DNA of 33,244 bases from Oscillospiraceae bacterium (GCA_031261585.1 JAISJJ010000081.1:1-33244), one strand, 5' to 3'. Positions 8,844-17,381 are shown, counted from the stretch's first letter. A program made the numbers and translations. The notes: generated by a model from the sequence alone, not told the origin.

Positions 8844-9679
8844 TGGGGGCTGAGAAGTATTTCGCGTTCGCCGACGGCGGCGCGCAACCGATAGTGACGA
8901 TGGATCGCGGCGTGTATCCGAGCTGCATCTTCGTCAGCGCGGAGTGGTTCACCGCGCCGCTCGAAGATTTGGGCATGAGCCGCCGCGACTCCGACGAGAT
9001 GTTCATACTCGTCGGCTCCGATATCGACAACCCCGAATCGCTGAATGCGGAATTAGAGTTGCAGATCGAGAACGATGTGCTGACGATAACCGAAACGTGC
9101 GCGGTGTTCGTACCCGGCGGCGCGGCGCGCGGCAATTTCCGCATAAAAAGTCTGCAAAAACCCGTGCTGTGCGTCACGTGTCACTTGAACACCGACACGT
9201 ACGAGGGAACGCCCGCCGAGCCGACCGCACCGCGCGGCACGTATGCGCACAACGTCGTCACACGGTACGCACCGCCGTCGGGCAAATGGCCTGACGCGCC
9301 GCAGGGGTTCCTGCAACTGCTGCTGTACCTAAACTCGGAGCGTCTCGCGGGCGCGCCGTACATGGAGATCATGCGGTTTAAGACCTCGAACGACACGGGA
9401 CCACCGCCGCACACGCACGATTTTGACGAATTTATTGGTTTTTTCGGCACAGACCCGCAAAATCCCGCCGAGTTGGGCGCGACGGTCGAGTTCTATGTCG
9501 AGGGCGAACCCGTGCGCGTGACGCGCAGTTGCCTGATCCACCTCCCGCACGGCGTGGAACACGGTCCGTTGCTCGTGCCGAGTATGACGCGCCCGATCAT
9601 TCACTTTTCTGGCGGCAACGGCGGTGATTACGCGCGCCGCAGCGACTACGGCGACGAAAACGTGTATAAACCGCAGTAA
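8843..9679 (+). CDS. Bicupin protein with one intact metal site
   Basis: 278-residue protein made of two related halves. The C-terminal half is a recognisable cupin: PPPHTHDFDEF supplies His190, His192 and Glu196, and LPHGVEHGP supplies His236/His240. The N-terminal half shows the same framework (DSDEMFILVGSD-DNPESL against DFDEFIGFFGTD-QNPAEL, then a strand ending CAVFVPGG against CLIHLPHG) but lacks the histidines, so it is probably structural. ATG 8843 is chosen for the TGATG overlap with the flavoenzyme; a GTG directly before it is also possible. No named enzyme family is recognised. Co-translation with the enoate-reductase-like protein suggests action on the same pathway intermediate, for example as an isomerase, dioxygenase-fold lyase or binding protein. 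That is inference. Confidence 0.8.
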   Translation: MGAEKYFAFADGGAQPIVTMDRGVYPSCIFVSAEWFTAPLEDLGMSRRDSDEMFILVGSDIDNPESLNAELELQIENDVLTITETCAVFVPGGAARGNFRIKSLQKPVLCVTCHLNTDTYEGTPAEPTAPRGTYAHNVVTRYAPPSGKWPDAPQGFLQLLLYLNSERLAGAPYMEIMRFKTSNDTGPPPHTHDFDEFIGFFGTDPQNPAELGATVEFYVEGEPVRVTRSCLIHLPHGVEHGPLLVPSMTRPIIHFSGGNGGDYARRSDYGDENVYKPQ

Positions 9680-9697
9680 CAATAACGATGCAAAACG

Positions 9698-9729
9698 AAA
9701 AATCGCGGGGGAAACCCCGCGATTTTTTA
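9698..9729. terminator. Bidirectional terminator between convergent operons
   Basis: A 13-bp perfect stem (9698-9710 with 9715-9727) has a GAAA loop, with A-tract on one side and T-tract on the other. It can end both the plus-strand cupin transcript and the minus-strand operon. Confidence 0.9.
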
Positions 9730-9738
9730 TTGAATAAT

Positions 9739-10500
9739 TCAGTCCTCCAACGTCTCGCGCAACATCTTATCGCTCGCGAAAAACGCGCGGTACAGCCGCG
9801 TGATGTCCGTGTCCTCGTATTCGCGCTTCTCGATCTCGCCGTTTGCGAACTGGAAGATGTCCGCGTCGGGGAGCCGCGTCAGAATGGGGGAGTGCGTCGC
9901 GACGATGAACTGCGACGCGCCGTCCCGCGCGAGGTCGCGCATCACGCGCAGCAGCGAGAGTTGACCGACAAACGACAGCGCGGACTCGGGCTCGTCGAGC
10001 AGATACAGCCCGTTGCCGCCGAAACGATTTATTATCACGGAGAGAAAACTCTCGCCGTGCGACTTCTCGTGCAGCGACACGCCGCCGTAACTGCCTATCA
10101 CGGGTGCGCCGAGACCGCCCGCGTCGTCGAGCGATGCGATGTACGTCGCGGTGTTGTAAAAGCTCTCGGCGCGCAGGAAAAAACCGTCCGTAGGCTTGCG
10201 AACGCCGCGGTTGACGTACAGGTGTTTTGCGAGCGGCGAGTGGCTGTCGTATGTCGAAAATCTGAAATTGCGCGTACCGCCCTCGGGGTTGAAGCCCATG
10301 AACACCGCGACAGCTTCGAGCAGCGTCGACTTGCCCGAGCCGTTGTCGCCGACGAAAAACGTGACGGGTGCCGTGATGTTGAGCCGCGACGTGAGCAGCG
10401 ACGGAAACAGCGCGTAAGGATACGCCGAGAGTTCACGCTTCGACAAACCCTCAGAGTCTATGCCGATCTCGTTGACGTACTGCCGCGCGAAATCCGACAT
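9739..10500 (-). CDS. AAA/ABC-type predicted ATPase (COG3910-like)
   Basis: 253-residue soluble ATPase, last gene of the minus-strand operon. Walker A is GDNGSGKST, a signature-like segment SHGESFLSVI follows, Walker B is GLYLLDEPESALS, and the H-loop is ATHSPIL. This arrangement is typical of the small stand-alone COG3910 ATPases related to the SMC/RecF fold, whose function is unknown. The frame remains open far upstream into the dehydrogenase gene in an Arg-rich shadow; ATG 10500 is chosen because it overlaps the dehydrogenase stop (TGATG) and starts the conserved sequence. Why such an ATPase is co-transcribed with catabolic dehydrogenases is not evident. It may simply be carried in the operon. 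Confidence 0.87.
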   Translation of the reverse strand: MSDFARQYVNEIGIDSEGLSKRELSAYPYALFPSLLTSRLNITAPVTFFVGDNGSGKSTLLEAVAVFMGFNPEGGTRNFRFSTYDSHSPLAKHLYVNRGVRKPTDGFFLRAESFYNTATYIASLDDAGGLGAPVIGSYGGVSLHEKSHGESFLSVIINRFGGNGLYLLDEPESALSFVGQLSLLRVMRDLARDGASQFIVATHSPILTRLPDADIFQFANGEIEKREYEDTDITRLYRAFFASDKMLRETLED

Positions 10501-11645
10501 CAGTTCTCGTCGTACGCGCGCGCCACGATGTCCGCGATCAGTTCGCGCGTCACGGGGATCGGCGAGGTCACGATACCCGCTTTCGCCGCCATCTCGCACT
10601 GCATGACGACCTCGTCGGGTACCGCGTCGAGCAGCGCGCCGCGATCCAACCCGAGCTGTTTGAGATTCGGCAATTTTATGCGTTTCATGAGGTTGCGCGC
10701 CGCGTCGTACGCGGACTTTTCGCCGAAACACTCGGCGAAGTAATGCACCTCGTCGGGCTTCACCGCGCTGACGGCTTCCAGCACCTGCGGCAGACACGCG
10801 GCGCATCCGTTGCCGTGCGCGACGTGGAACTTCGCGCCGAGACTGCGCCCGATATCGTGCGACAGGTGGCACAGCGCGCCCGACATGGAGATGCCGCCCA
10901 AGCTCGACGCGAGCATCATACCGCGCCGCGCGTCCAAATCCGCTCCGTTTTCCACGGCGTGCACGAGATACTTCGCGACAAGCGCGATACCCTCGCGCCC
11001 CGTGACCGCCGAAAAATCGTTCGCGCGCGCCGAGGTCAGCGACTCGACGCAGTGGCACAGTGCGTCCATGCCCGTGCTCGCGGTGACGGACGCGGGCAGT
11101 CCGACGGTCAGCTCGGGGTCGACGATACCGAGCGTCACGGCGCAGCCGACACCCGCGATGTTCGTCTTGATACCGCGCTCAGTGTCCGTTATCACGCCGC
11201 CCGGGGTACATTCGGAACCCGTTCCCGCCGTCGTCGGAATGACGATGAGCGGCACCGACGGTTTCGTGACGACACCCTCGCGCCCGTAGTACTGTTTCAG
11301 CGGCGGCGGATTCGTGATCAGCAGTTTCGCCGCTTTCGCCGTGTCGAGTGACGAGCCGCCGCCGACACCGACGACGCAATCGACGCTCTCCGCGACACCG
11401 AGCGCGCCCGCCGCTTCAACCGACCAATCGGGGGGGTCAGCCTGAACGTCGGCGAACTCGACGACCGAAATCCCCGCCGACTTGATAATATCCGTGATTT
11501 TTCCCGCGATACCCGCGTTCGCAACGCCCTTGTCGAACACGACGAGCGCGCGGCGGCATCCGAGCTTCGCAAGTTCCGCACCGACCTGCGACGCGGTGCC
11601 GTTGCCGAACAGAATCGGGTTCGGTGCCGACCAGACAGATGACAT
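10500..11645 (-). CDS. Iron-containing alcohol dehydrogenase
   Basis: 381-residue group III (Fe-dependent) alcohol dehydrogenase, expected to interconvert an alcohol and an aldehyde/ketone with NAD(P). The nucleotide-binding GVGGGSSLDTAK is intact. The metal site is supplied by the Asp in GIVDPEL, the His in DALCHCVES, the His in LCHLSHDIGR and the His in AHGNGCA. IPTTAGTGSE is also present. The ATG at 11645 has aggagc just upstream. It is in the same operon as two aldehyde dehydrogenases, consistent with an alcohol-to-aldehyde-to-acid sequence or with redox balancing. The substrate cannot be assigned from sequence. Confidence 0.93.
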   Translation of the reverse strand: MSSVWSAPNPILFGNGTASQVGAELAKLGCRRALVVFDKGVANAGIAGKITDIIKSAGISVVEFADVQADPPDWSVEAAGALGVAESVDCVVGVGGGSSLDTAKAAKLLITNPPPLKQYYGREGVVTKPSVPLIVIPTTAGTGSECTPGGVITDTERGIKTNIAGVGCAVTLGIVDPELTVGLPASVTASTGMDALCHCVESLTSARANDFSAVTGREGIALVAKYLVHAVENGADLDARRGMMLASSLGGISMSGALCHLSHDIGRSLGAKFHVAHGNGCAACLPQVLEAVSAVKPDEVHYFAECFGEKSAYDAARNLMKRIKLPNLKQLGLDRGALLDAVPDEVVMQCEMAAKAGIVTSPIPVTRELIADIVARAYDEN

Positions 11646-11661
11646 ATTTTGCTCCTATATC

Positions 11662-11988
11662 TCAGAAATTCAATTGCGGCGTTCCGTCGCCCAAATCTAC
11701 GCTCTTGATTGCAACATTTTGCGCCAAGAACGTCGCTTTTTCAATATCAGCATTTAAGTAATGGGTATTCAGCCAGTCAACAAACGCATCTGACCCGTAG
11801 CTGCACCCAAATTTCTCACCGTCTCTGTATATCCAATACCGATGGTCGTTTGTCTTGTCATATAACCAATTGAAGAACAACTGCTGGATTGCCATGATGT
11901 CCTGTGAAATACGCTCAGGAACATCAAGCAAGTCGATGAATCTTTCGGCTTTATCGCAGTCGTCGTCATAGCACGCTCGAACTATCAT
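11662..11988 (-). CDS. Hypothetical acidic protein, AT-rich
   Basis: About 108 residues with no family that I recognise. Composition is rich in Asp, Trp and Tyr, with no signal peptide or transmembrane helix (for example YWIYRDGEKFGCSYGSDAF, then DWLNTHYLN). ATG 11988 follows a weak ggggc; a TTG at 12015 in the same frame would add nine residues. Base composition is noticeably more AT-rich than the genes on either side. It sits 16 bases upstream of the alcohol dehydrogenase start and 43 bases after the pyrophosphatase-like gene, so it is read in the operon but looks like a recent arrival. The absence of stops across an AT-rich frame and protein-like composition support it being real. Confidence 0.6.
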   Translation of the reverse strand: MIVRACYDDDCDKAERFIDLLDVPERISQDIMAIQQLFFNWLYDKTNDHRYWIYRDGEKFGCSYGSDAFVDWLNTHYLNADIEKATFLAQNVAIKSVDLGDGTPQLNF

Positions 11989-12031
11989 TGTTATGCCCCA
12001 ATCCAAAATCCGCAAGTAACGCGCCGCTCGA

Positions 12032-12385
12032 TCACCGCACCTCGCGGCGTATCATTACGCCTTTCATGAACTCCGTGTTGTTGTGCGCGCGCATTATCAC
12101 GGCTTTTTCGTCCTCGGTGCAGCCGATCAGCAGCTTGATCTCAGAATCGCGTTTCATGAGATCGACCGTGCATAGGATCGCGTCGCACATGGGATCGGGC
12201 AGACTGCCGCGCCACACGTCTATGCCGTCGCCGTCGGACGATGCTGTGTCCGCGAGATAGCCGTAGTCGAGCGGGTACACATAGTCGAAGTGCGGGTGCG
12301 TTGAGCCGCGCGCACGGTCTATGACAATCCGCGACGCGGCGATCAGGGCGTCAACCGCGACCCAGAACGCTTGATTATCGCTCAT
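12032..12385 (-). CDS. Small inorganic-pyrophosphatase-like protein
   Basis: 117 residues resembling soluble family I inorganic pyrophosphatase, shortened. The core YPLDYGYLADT followed by DGDGIDVW matches the pyrophosphatase signature region (YP.DYG and DGDP.D.), with GDGID replacing the classical D-G-D-P-L-D. The N-terminal RIVIDRARGSTHPHF resembles the IEI-KGS strand. Typical bacterial PPases are about 175 aa, so this is a compact variant. ATG 12385 overlaps the aldehyde dehydrogenase stop (TGATG); a longer frame to 12526 is only shadow. In an operon with dehydrogenases it might pull an AMP-forming acyl-CoA ligase reaction forward, but no ligase is present in the window, so its role here stays open. 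Confidence 0.75.
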   Translation of the reverse strand: MSDNQAFWVAVDALIAASRIVIDRARGSTHPHFDYVYPLDYGYLADTASSDGDGIDVWRGSLPDPMCDAILCTVDLMKRDSEIKLLIGCTEDEKAVIMRAHNNTEFMKGVMIRREVR

Positions 12386-13872
12386 CAATCGAGCTTTATC
12401 CGATCTTCCCAGAACGTGTGCGGGGTCTCGGACATGTGAATCCATATATGCTTCTGGTAGCAGTACTCGTCGAGGACGAGAATCGAGTTCTCTTTCGTCC
12501 AGCCGCTCTCCTTTTGACCGCCCCACGGCGTCTCAGGCACGATTGCGAGGTGCTGGTTGATCCACGCGGTGCCGACCTTGAATTGGTCGAGCGTGAGCAT
12601 ACCGAGACGGTAGTCGCGCGTCCACACCGACGCGCACAGCCCGTAACGGCAGTCGTTCACGAGGTCAATCGCCTCATCAACGGTCTTGACCTTGTACACG
12701 CCGACGACGGGCGCGAAAATCTCCTCCTGCATGAACTCAATCGAGTTGTCGTACACCTCGAAGATCGTCGGCAGGACGAACGCGCCGTTCGCGAGATACG
12801 GATCGGTCGGCGGATCGCCGCCGAGCAGTGCGCGGCAGCCCGCTTTTTTCGCGGACGCGATGTAGTGTTCGGCGGTCTCGCGGCACTTCATGTACGCGAG
12901 CGGACCCATCATCGTATCGGGGTTCATCGGGTCGCCGACGATGATCTTCGACGCCGCGCGCACGAACCGCGACACGAACTCGTCGTAAATCCCCTCCTGC
13001 ACGTAGAAACGGCTCGGCGAACCGCAGTTTTGACCCGAGTTAAAGAACGCCGCGTGCGTCGCGCCCTCGACCGCCGCGTCGATGTTCGCGTCGTCGAGTA
13101 CGACCATGGCGTTCTTGCCGCCGAGTTCAGCCGCGACGGGCATGACGCGCGGCGCGGCAAGGCTCAGAATACGCTTGCCGACGCTCGAATCACCCGTGAA
13201 GTTGATCTTGTCAATGCCGGCGTGCGTCACAATCGCCTCGCCCACCTCGCTGCCGGGACCCGTGACAATGTTCACCACGCCGTCGGGGAAACCCGCTTCG
13301 ACGACGTATTCCGCGAGTTTCAGCACCGTGAGCGGCGCGCACGACGCGGGTTTCAGCACTGCGGTGTTGCCCATGATGAGCGCGGGCGCGAGCTTTGACA
13401 CCGCCGTGACGAGCGGGAAATTCCACGGCGAGATCAGCCCGACGACACCGAGCGGTTCGCGCACGGTCATCACGCGCGCGTCGGGGTCGGCGGAAATCGT
13501 GTGACCCGTCATCGCGCGCCCGAGACCCGCGATGAACTCGAACTCACCGGGTACGAACTTGATGTCGAAGTTGCGCGTCTTGGAGATGGGACCGCCGTAC
13601 TGCGCGGTTTCGAGCGGGACGAGTTCGTCGGCGTGGTCGCGCACAATCTGCGCGAGCTTCATGAGCAACTCCGCGCGCGCGCCGATATACGTGTTCTTCC
13701 ACGCGGCTTTCGCGCGTGTGGCGGCTTGCACGGCAAGGTCAACGTCCTCGGCAGTACAGCGCGGCACCGTCGCGACGACGGTGTTGTCGGCGGGGTTTAT
13801 CACATCCATCGTGCCGCCGCGCACGGGTTTTGTGAGCTTGCCGTCGATGAGGATTTTATAGTCGTGTGGCAT
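12385..13872 (-). CDS. NAD(P)-dependent aldehyde dehydrogenase I
   Basis: 495-residue member of the ALDH superfamily oxidising an aldehyde to the acid. Catalytic Cys283 lies in FNSGQNC and the general base Glu249 in AELGGKN, exactly 34 residues apart as in the family. The Asn/coenzyme motif SPWNFP and the Rossmann segment INFTGDSSVGKRI are intact; GD replaces the more common GS. The ATG at 13872 has aggag upstream, placed inside the preceding DUF4177 gene, with which it overlaps by 17 bases. About 500 aa with no CoA-acylating signature suggests a hydrolytic ALDH. A second, distinct ALDH is encoded in the same operon. Confidence 0.94.
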   Translation of the reverse strand: MPHDYKILIDGKLTKPVRGGTMDVINPADNTVVATVPRCTAEDVDLAVQAATRAKAAWKNTYIGARAELLMKLAQIVRDHADELVPLETAQYGGPISKTRNFDIKFVPGEFEFIAGLGRAMTGHTISADPDARVMTVREPLGVVGLISPWNFPLVTAVSKLAPALIMGNTAVLKPASCAPLTVLKLAEYVVEAGFPDGVVNIVTGPGSEVGEAIVTHAGIDKINFTGDSSVGKRILSLAAPRVMPVAAELGGKNAMVVLDDANIDAAVEGATHAAFFNSGQNCGSPSRFYVQEGIYDEFVSRFVRAASKIIVGDPMNPDTMMGPLAYMKCRETAEHYIASAKKAGCRALLGGDPPTDPYLANGAFVLPTIFEVYDNSIEFMQEEIFAPVVGVYKVKTVDEAIDLVNDCRYGLCASVWTRDYRLGMLTLDQFKVGTAWINQHLAIVPETPWGGQKESGWTKENSILVLDEYCYQKHIWIHMSETPHTFWEDRIKLD

Positions 13873-14038
13873 GATTAGTCTCCTGTTTCTGTATTTCGCG
13901 TTTCAGATACGCGAGTTTGTCGTTCCAAATCGCAACGAGTTCCCAACCGTCCGCGCCAAGCTCGTTGAGCAGACGCTCCAAGTCGTCATAGTCGTCAAGA
14001 AGTGGGAATCTGACGATTTTATACTCGAACTTTTTCAT
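13856..14038 (-). CDS. DUF4177 family small protein
   Basis: 60-residue protein matching the small DUF4177 family: N-terminal KKFEYKIVRF, a Glu/Leu-rich helix (DLERLLNELG), then DGWELVAIWND. This family has no established function. ATG 14038 shares four bases with the hydrolase stop and the 3' end overlaps the aldehyde dehydrogenase start, so it is translationally coupled on both sides. Confidence 0.75.
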   Translation of the reverse strand: MKKFEYKIVRFPLLDDYDDLERLLNELGADGWELVAIWNDKLAYLKREIQKQETNHATRL

Positions 14039-14985
14039 GACAAATACCGCCCCACGTACTCCAACACCAGCTCTATCGCCTCGTCGCCGTCGAAACCGCC
14101 TGAGCCGTGCGCGCCGCCGATAAGTTTGTACAGCTCGGCGGTTTTGCCCTGTGCGCGCAACGCTTCGTACAGCCGCACGGATTGGTTGAACGGCACGAGC
14201 GGGTCGCGGTCGCCGTGCATTATCAGCATGGGCGGGGTTGCGCGCTCGGGGTCGAGGTAGTACAGCGGACTGACTTTGCGCGCTTTGTCGAGGTTCTCAA
14301 AAACATCGAGACCGCCGATGAGCATACCCTCGGGGCTGTTCGCCGCGATGTGATCCATGCCGCCCGCGTAGTAGTTCATGACGGCGATCTCCGTCGCGCC
14401 GTACCAGTCGACGACGCAGTTCACGCTGCACGACGTGTCACCGTACGTGCCGTTGTCGAGCAGCCCGTCGCCCGTGATACCGACGGAGACAGCGGTGTGA
14501 CCACCGCTCGAATCGCCCCATATCGCGATTTTGTCCGCGTCGATACGGTACTCGTCGGCGTGGCGGCGCATGAAGCGAATCGCGGTTTTCGCGTCCTCAA
14601 TCTGCGCGGGGAACGGCGCGACATCGCTCGGGCGGTACTGCACGACGGCGACGGCGTATCCGTGTTCGCACACGCGCACCATCTTTGCGAGTGCCATGTG
14701 TACGACCTGCCGCATCCACGCGGAGCCCGGTACGTACACGATGAGCGGGTGTTTTTTCGGCGGCGCACCGAACATCATCATACCGTCAGACGGTAAAAAC
14801 AACTGCAAATGCAGCGTTTCACCGTCACGCTCGTCGTATACGACATCGGGGCGGAAGTCTACGGCGTTGCCGCCGCGATCCGCGAACGTGACGACCTTTA
14901 CGCCGTCGGGCAGTTCGTCCGACGCGGGAAAACCGTCGGGCGGTCCGAAATAGAGGGGAACGCGCTCCAAATTGTTGTCTGACAT
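14035..14985 (-). CDS. Alpha/beta-hydrolase (esterase/lipase, HSL or BD-FAE type)
   Basis: 316-residue soluble serine hydrolase. The nucleophile elbow is WGDSSGGH with Ser159; the acid is in MHGDRDPLVPF and the His in GGAHGSGGF, all in canonical order. YVPGSAW corresponds to the oxyanion region (HGGGW in classical members). No signal peptide is seen, so it acts in the cytoplasm, probably cleaving a carboxylic ester whose alcohol or acid feeds the adjacent dehydrogenases. ATG 14985 has ggaga 7 bases upstream. It lies 16 bases downstream of aldehyde dehydrogenase II and overlaps the DUF4177 gene. Confidence 0.9.
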   Translation of the reverse strand: MSDNNLERVPLYFGPPDGFPASDELPDGVKVVTFADRGGNAVDFRPDVVYDERDGETLHLQLFLPSDGMMMFGAPPKKHPLIVYVPGSAWMRQVVHMALAKMVRVCEHGYAVAVVQYRPSDVAPFPAQIEDAKTAIRFMRRHADEYRIDADKIAIWGDSSGGHTAVSVGITGDGLLDNGTYGDTSCSVNCVVDWYGATEIAVMNYYAGGMDHIAANSPEGMLIGGLDVFENLDKARKVSPLYYLDPERATPPMLIMHGDRDPLVPFNQSVRLYEALRAQGKTAELYKLIGGAHGSGGFDGDEAIELVLEYVGRYLS

Positions 14986-15001
14986 ATTATTTCTCCGATT
15001 C

Positions 15002-16432
15002 TCAGTTATAGTTGACGCACACGAGTTTCGCGTCCGTAAATTCGAGCAGTCCGTAGGTGCCGCCCTCTTTGCCGATGCCCGATTCGCGGATCGACGTACC
15101 CCACGGTTGCTCGTTTGTCAGCATCTGGCAGTTGATGAACACCGCGCCGACGTGCAACTTGCCGATGAGTTTCATGCCCGCGCCGATATCGCGCGTCCAC
15201 ACGTGCGCGCACAGCCCGTAATTCGAGTCGTTGGCGAGGGCGACGATGTCGTCCGCGTCCGTGAACGGGATCAGCACCGCGACGGGGCCGAAAATCTCCT
15301 CGCGCGCGGCGGTCATGTCGTGTCGGCAGTTGGTCAAAATCGTGGGCGTGATGAAAAATCCGTTTTCGGACGCTTCGCCGCCGAACAGGAGCGTTGCGCC
15401 GTCGTCAATCGCGCCCTGAATGTAGCCGCTGACTTTCTGCTGATGCTCGCGGCTCACGAGCGGACCCATGTCGACGGATTTGTCGGACGGATCGCCTATT
15501 TTCAGGCTCTCGGCGTAGACTTTGAACTTCGCGGCAAACGCGTCGTACACGCGCTCGTGTACGTAATACCGTCCCGGTCCCGAACAGTGCTGCCCCGAGT
15601 TGTTGAACTGCCGCCACGCGAGAACCTTGATGGCGGCGTCGAGATCCGCGTCGGGATAGATGATCACGGGGTTGTTGCCGCCGAGTTCCATGACGGTTTT
15701 CTTCACGGTCGGCGCGGCGGCGGCGAGAATCGACTTGCCCGTCTCGCTGCTGCCCGTGAATCCGATCATGTCTACGTCGGGGTGCGACGCGAGCGCGTTG
15801 CCCGCGACGGAGCCGCTGCCCGTGATGACGTTCACGACGCCGTTCGGTAGTCCTTCGGCTTTCGAGATGACCTCCGCGAATTTCAGCCCGATCAGCGAGT
15901 TGATACTCGGCGGTTTCAGAACGGCGCAGTTGCCGAGCGCGATTGCGGGCGCGAGTTTGACCGCCGTCATGATCGTCGGCAGGTTCCACGGCGTGATAAA
16001 CCCGATAACGCCGACGGGTTCGCGCTTGATGAACGACAGCGTATTCGCGTTCGGCACGGGCAGTTCGTCGCCTTTCAGCGCGGCGGCGGCGTTCGCGCTC
16101 CACTCGAACTTCTCGGCGGCACCCATGCACACGCCGAACGCGTCCTTGTACGGTGTGCCGTGTTCCAGACCCTCGAGCGTCGCCATCTCGTCGGCGTGTT
16201 CGCGGATCAGCGCGGCGATGCGGTACAGCACCTTGTTGCGCTCACCCTGCGTCATGCCGCTCCACACGGGGAACGCCGCGCGAGCCGCACGGACAGCAGC
16301 GTCCACGTCGGCGGCTTCTGCATACGGCACGGTGCCGAGCGGTTCCGCGGTCGAGGGGTTCAGCGTGTCAAACGTCCTGCCCGATATCGCGCCGACCCAC
16401 TGCCCGTTTATGTACATTTCACGTTGTTGCAA
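15002..16432 (-). CDS. NAD(P)-dependent aldehyde dehydrogenase II (first gene of the minus-strand operon)
   Basis: About 476-residue ALDH-superfamily enzyme. Catalytic Cys283 lies in NNSGQHC and Glu249 in VMELGGN (numbering from the start used here); TPWNLPT and MIGFTGSSETGKSI are intact. Start choice: GTG 16465 and ATG 16447 are in frame, but the promoter -10 box is at 16468-16473, so the transcript would begin inside the longer version. The only Shine-Dalgarno (ggagg, 16441-16445) sits 8 bases before TTG 16432, giving the N-terminus LQQREMYINGQW, which fits the family. It is only moderately similar to the second ALDH in this operon, so the two probably act on different aldehydes. Confidence 0.93.
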   Translation of the reverse strand: MQQREMYINGQWVGAISGRTFDTLNPSTAEPLGTVPYAEAADVDAAVRAARAAFPVWSGMTQGERNKVLYRIAALIREHADEMATLEGLEHGTPYKDAFGVCMGAAEKFEWSANAAAALKGDELPVPNANTLSFIKREPVGVIGFITPWNLPTIMTAVKLAPAIALGNCAVLKPPSINSLIGLKFAEVISKAEGLPNGVVNVITGSGSVAGNALASHPDVDMIGFTGSSETGKSILAAAAPTVKKTVMELGGNNPVIIYPDADLDAAIKVLAWRQFNNSGQHCSGPGRYYVHERVYDAFAAKFKVYAESLKIGDPSDKSVDMGPLVSREHQQKVSGYIQGAIDDGATLLFGGEASENGFFITPTILTNCRHDMTAAREEIFGPVAVLIPFTDADDIVALANDSNYGLCAHVWTRDIGAGMKLIGKLHVGAVFINCQMLTNEQPWGTSIRESGIGKEGGTYGLLEFTDAKLVCVNYN

Positions 16433-16467
16433 TTTTGCGTCCTCCATACGTTTGTTAACTGCCACTC

Positions 16468-16496
16468 ATTATAATCGAAATTTCGGATAATTGCAA
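16468..16496 (-). promoter_or_regulatory. Promoter of the minus-strand dehydrogenase operon
   Basis: TTGCAA (16491-16496), a 17-base spacer, then perfect TATAAT (16468-16473) on the minus strand. It is divergent from the plus-strand promoter only eight bases away, so both operons could share a regulator. Confidence 0.8.
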
Positions 16497-16504
16497 TCCT
16501 AAAC

Positions 16505-16533
16505 TTGACTTAGCGGCGAGAAAGTTGTACAAT
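16505..16533 (+). promoter_or_regulatory. Promoter of the SDR-LRR-GRE operon
   Basis: TTGACT (16505-16510), a 17-base spacer, then TACAAT (16528-16533). The -35 box is separated from the divergent operon's -35 by 8 bases. Confidence 0.8.
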
Positions 16534-16561
16534 GTTAACAAGGAAACTGTGGAGGATCGCA

Positions 16562-17380
16562 ATGGACAAGATGCTTAACGGACAGGTCACGCTGATAACG
16601 GGTGCGACGAGCGGCATGGGCGAAGCCGTGGCGCGGCTTTTCGCGTCGGAGGGCGCGGCGGTGATCATCGGCGGGCGCAGTGTCGGCAAGGGCGAATCGC
16701 TCGCGGCGGAGATCAACGCGACGGGCGGTACCGCGCGGTATTACGGCGCGCTCGACGTGACGAGTGTGCCGAGCAACGAGGAGACGGTCGCGAAAACGCT
16801 CGCGGAGTTCGGCAAGATCGACATTCTGTGCGCGTTCGCGGGTAAGACGTTCGACGGCGACGGATTGGACGAGAAAACGAGCTACGACAAGACCATCGAG
16901 GCGAATCTCACGGGGACGTATAACACCGTGTTCGCCGTCGTGCCGCACATGAAAGAGCGCAGGTCGGGCAAGATCGTTATATGCTCGTCGAACGGCGCGT
17001 TCAACCCGACGACGCCCGCGTACTCGTACCACATGGCGAAAGCGGGTTGCGAATCGCTGACCGTGAACCTCGCGATGGAACTCGCGCCGCTCGGTATCCG
17101 CGTCAACTGCATCAAACCGGGACCGATACGCACGTCGTTCTGGGACGAACTCGCGTCGGGCGACGAACTCGAAAACCTGCTCGACGGTATCGCGCGGCAC
17201 GAGGTGCCGATGGGCAGAATCGGCACGGCGGACGACATCGCGGGACCGACGCTGTTCCTGTGCTCGGAGCTGTCGAGCTATATCACGGGGCTGTGCCTGT
17301 ACGTCGGCGGCGGTATCGGGCAGGTGTACAGCCACGCGCAATCGTTCATTCTCGGTAAAACACCGACAGGAGGAAAGTAA
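16562..17380 (+). CDS. Short-chain dehydrogenase/reductase (first gene of GRE operon)
   Basis: 272-residue classical SDR, NAD(P)-dependent oxidoreductase. It has the cofactor motif TGATSGMGEA, the catalytic tetrad region with Ser in ICSSNGA and Tyr-x3-Lys in YSYHMAK, and the INCIKPGPIRT loop. The canonical NNAG is replaced by AFAGK. ATG 16562 is chosen over an upstream in-frame ATG at 16532 because ggagg (16551-16555) precedes it and the upstream ATG lies in the -10 box. It is the first gene of a plus-strand operon leading to the glycyl radical enzyme, so it probably oxidises or reduces the GRE substrate or product. The specific substrate is unknown. Confidence 0.92.
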   Translation: MDKMLNGQVTLITGATSGMGEAVARLFASEGAAVIIGGRSVGKGESLAAEINATGGTARYYGALDVTSVPSNEETVAKTLAEFGKIDILCAFAGKTFDGDGLDEKTSYDKTIEANLTGTYNTVFAVVPHMKERRSGKIVICSSNGAFNPTTPAYSYHMAKAGCESLTVNLAMELAPLGIRVNCIKPGPIRTSFWDELASGDELENLLDGIARHEVPMGRIGTADDIAGPTLFLCSELSSYITGLCLYVGGGIGQVYSHAQSFILGKTPTGGK

Positions 17381-17381
17381 T

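Noticed and set aside
10501..11058. Long N-terminal extension of the AAA ATPase frame
   Set aside because: The extra ~186 residues are Arg-rich shadow of the alcohol dehydrogenase; the conserved protein begins at ATG 10500 in a TGATG overlap.
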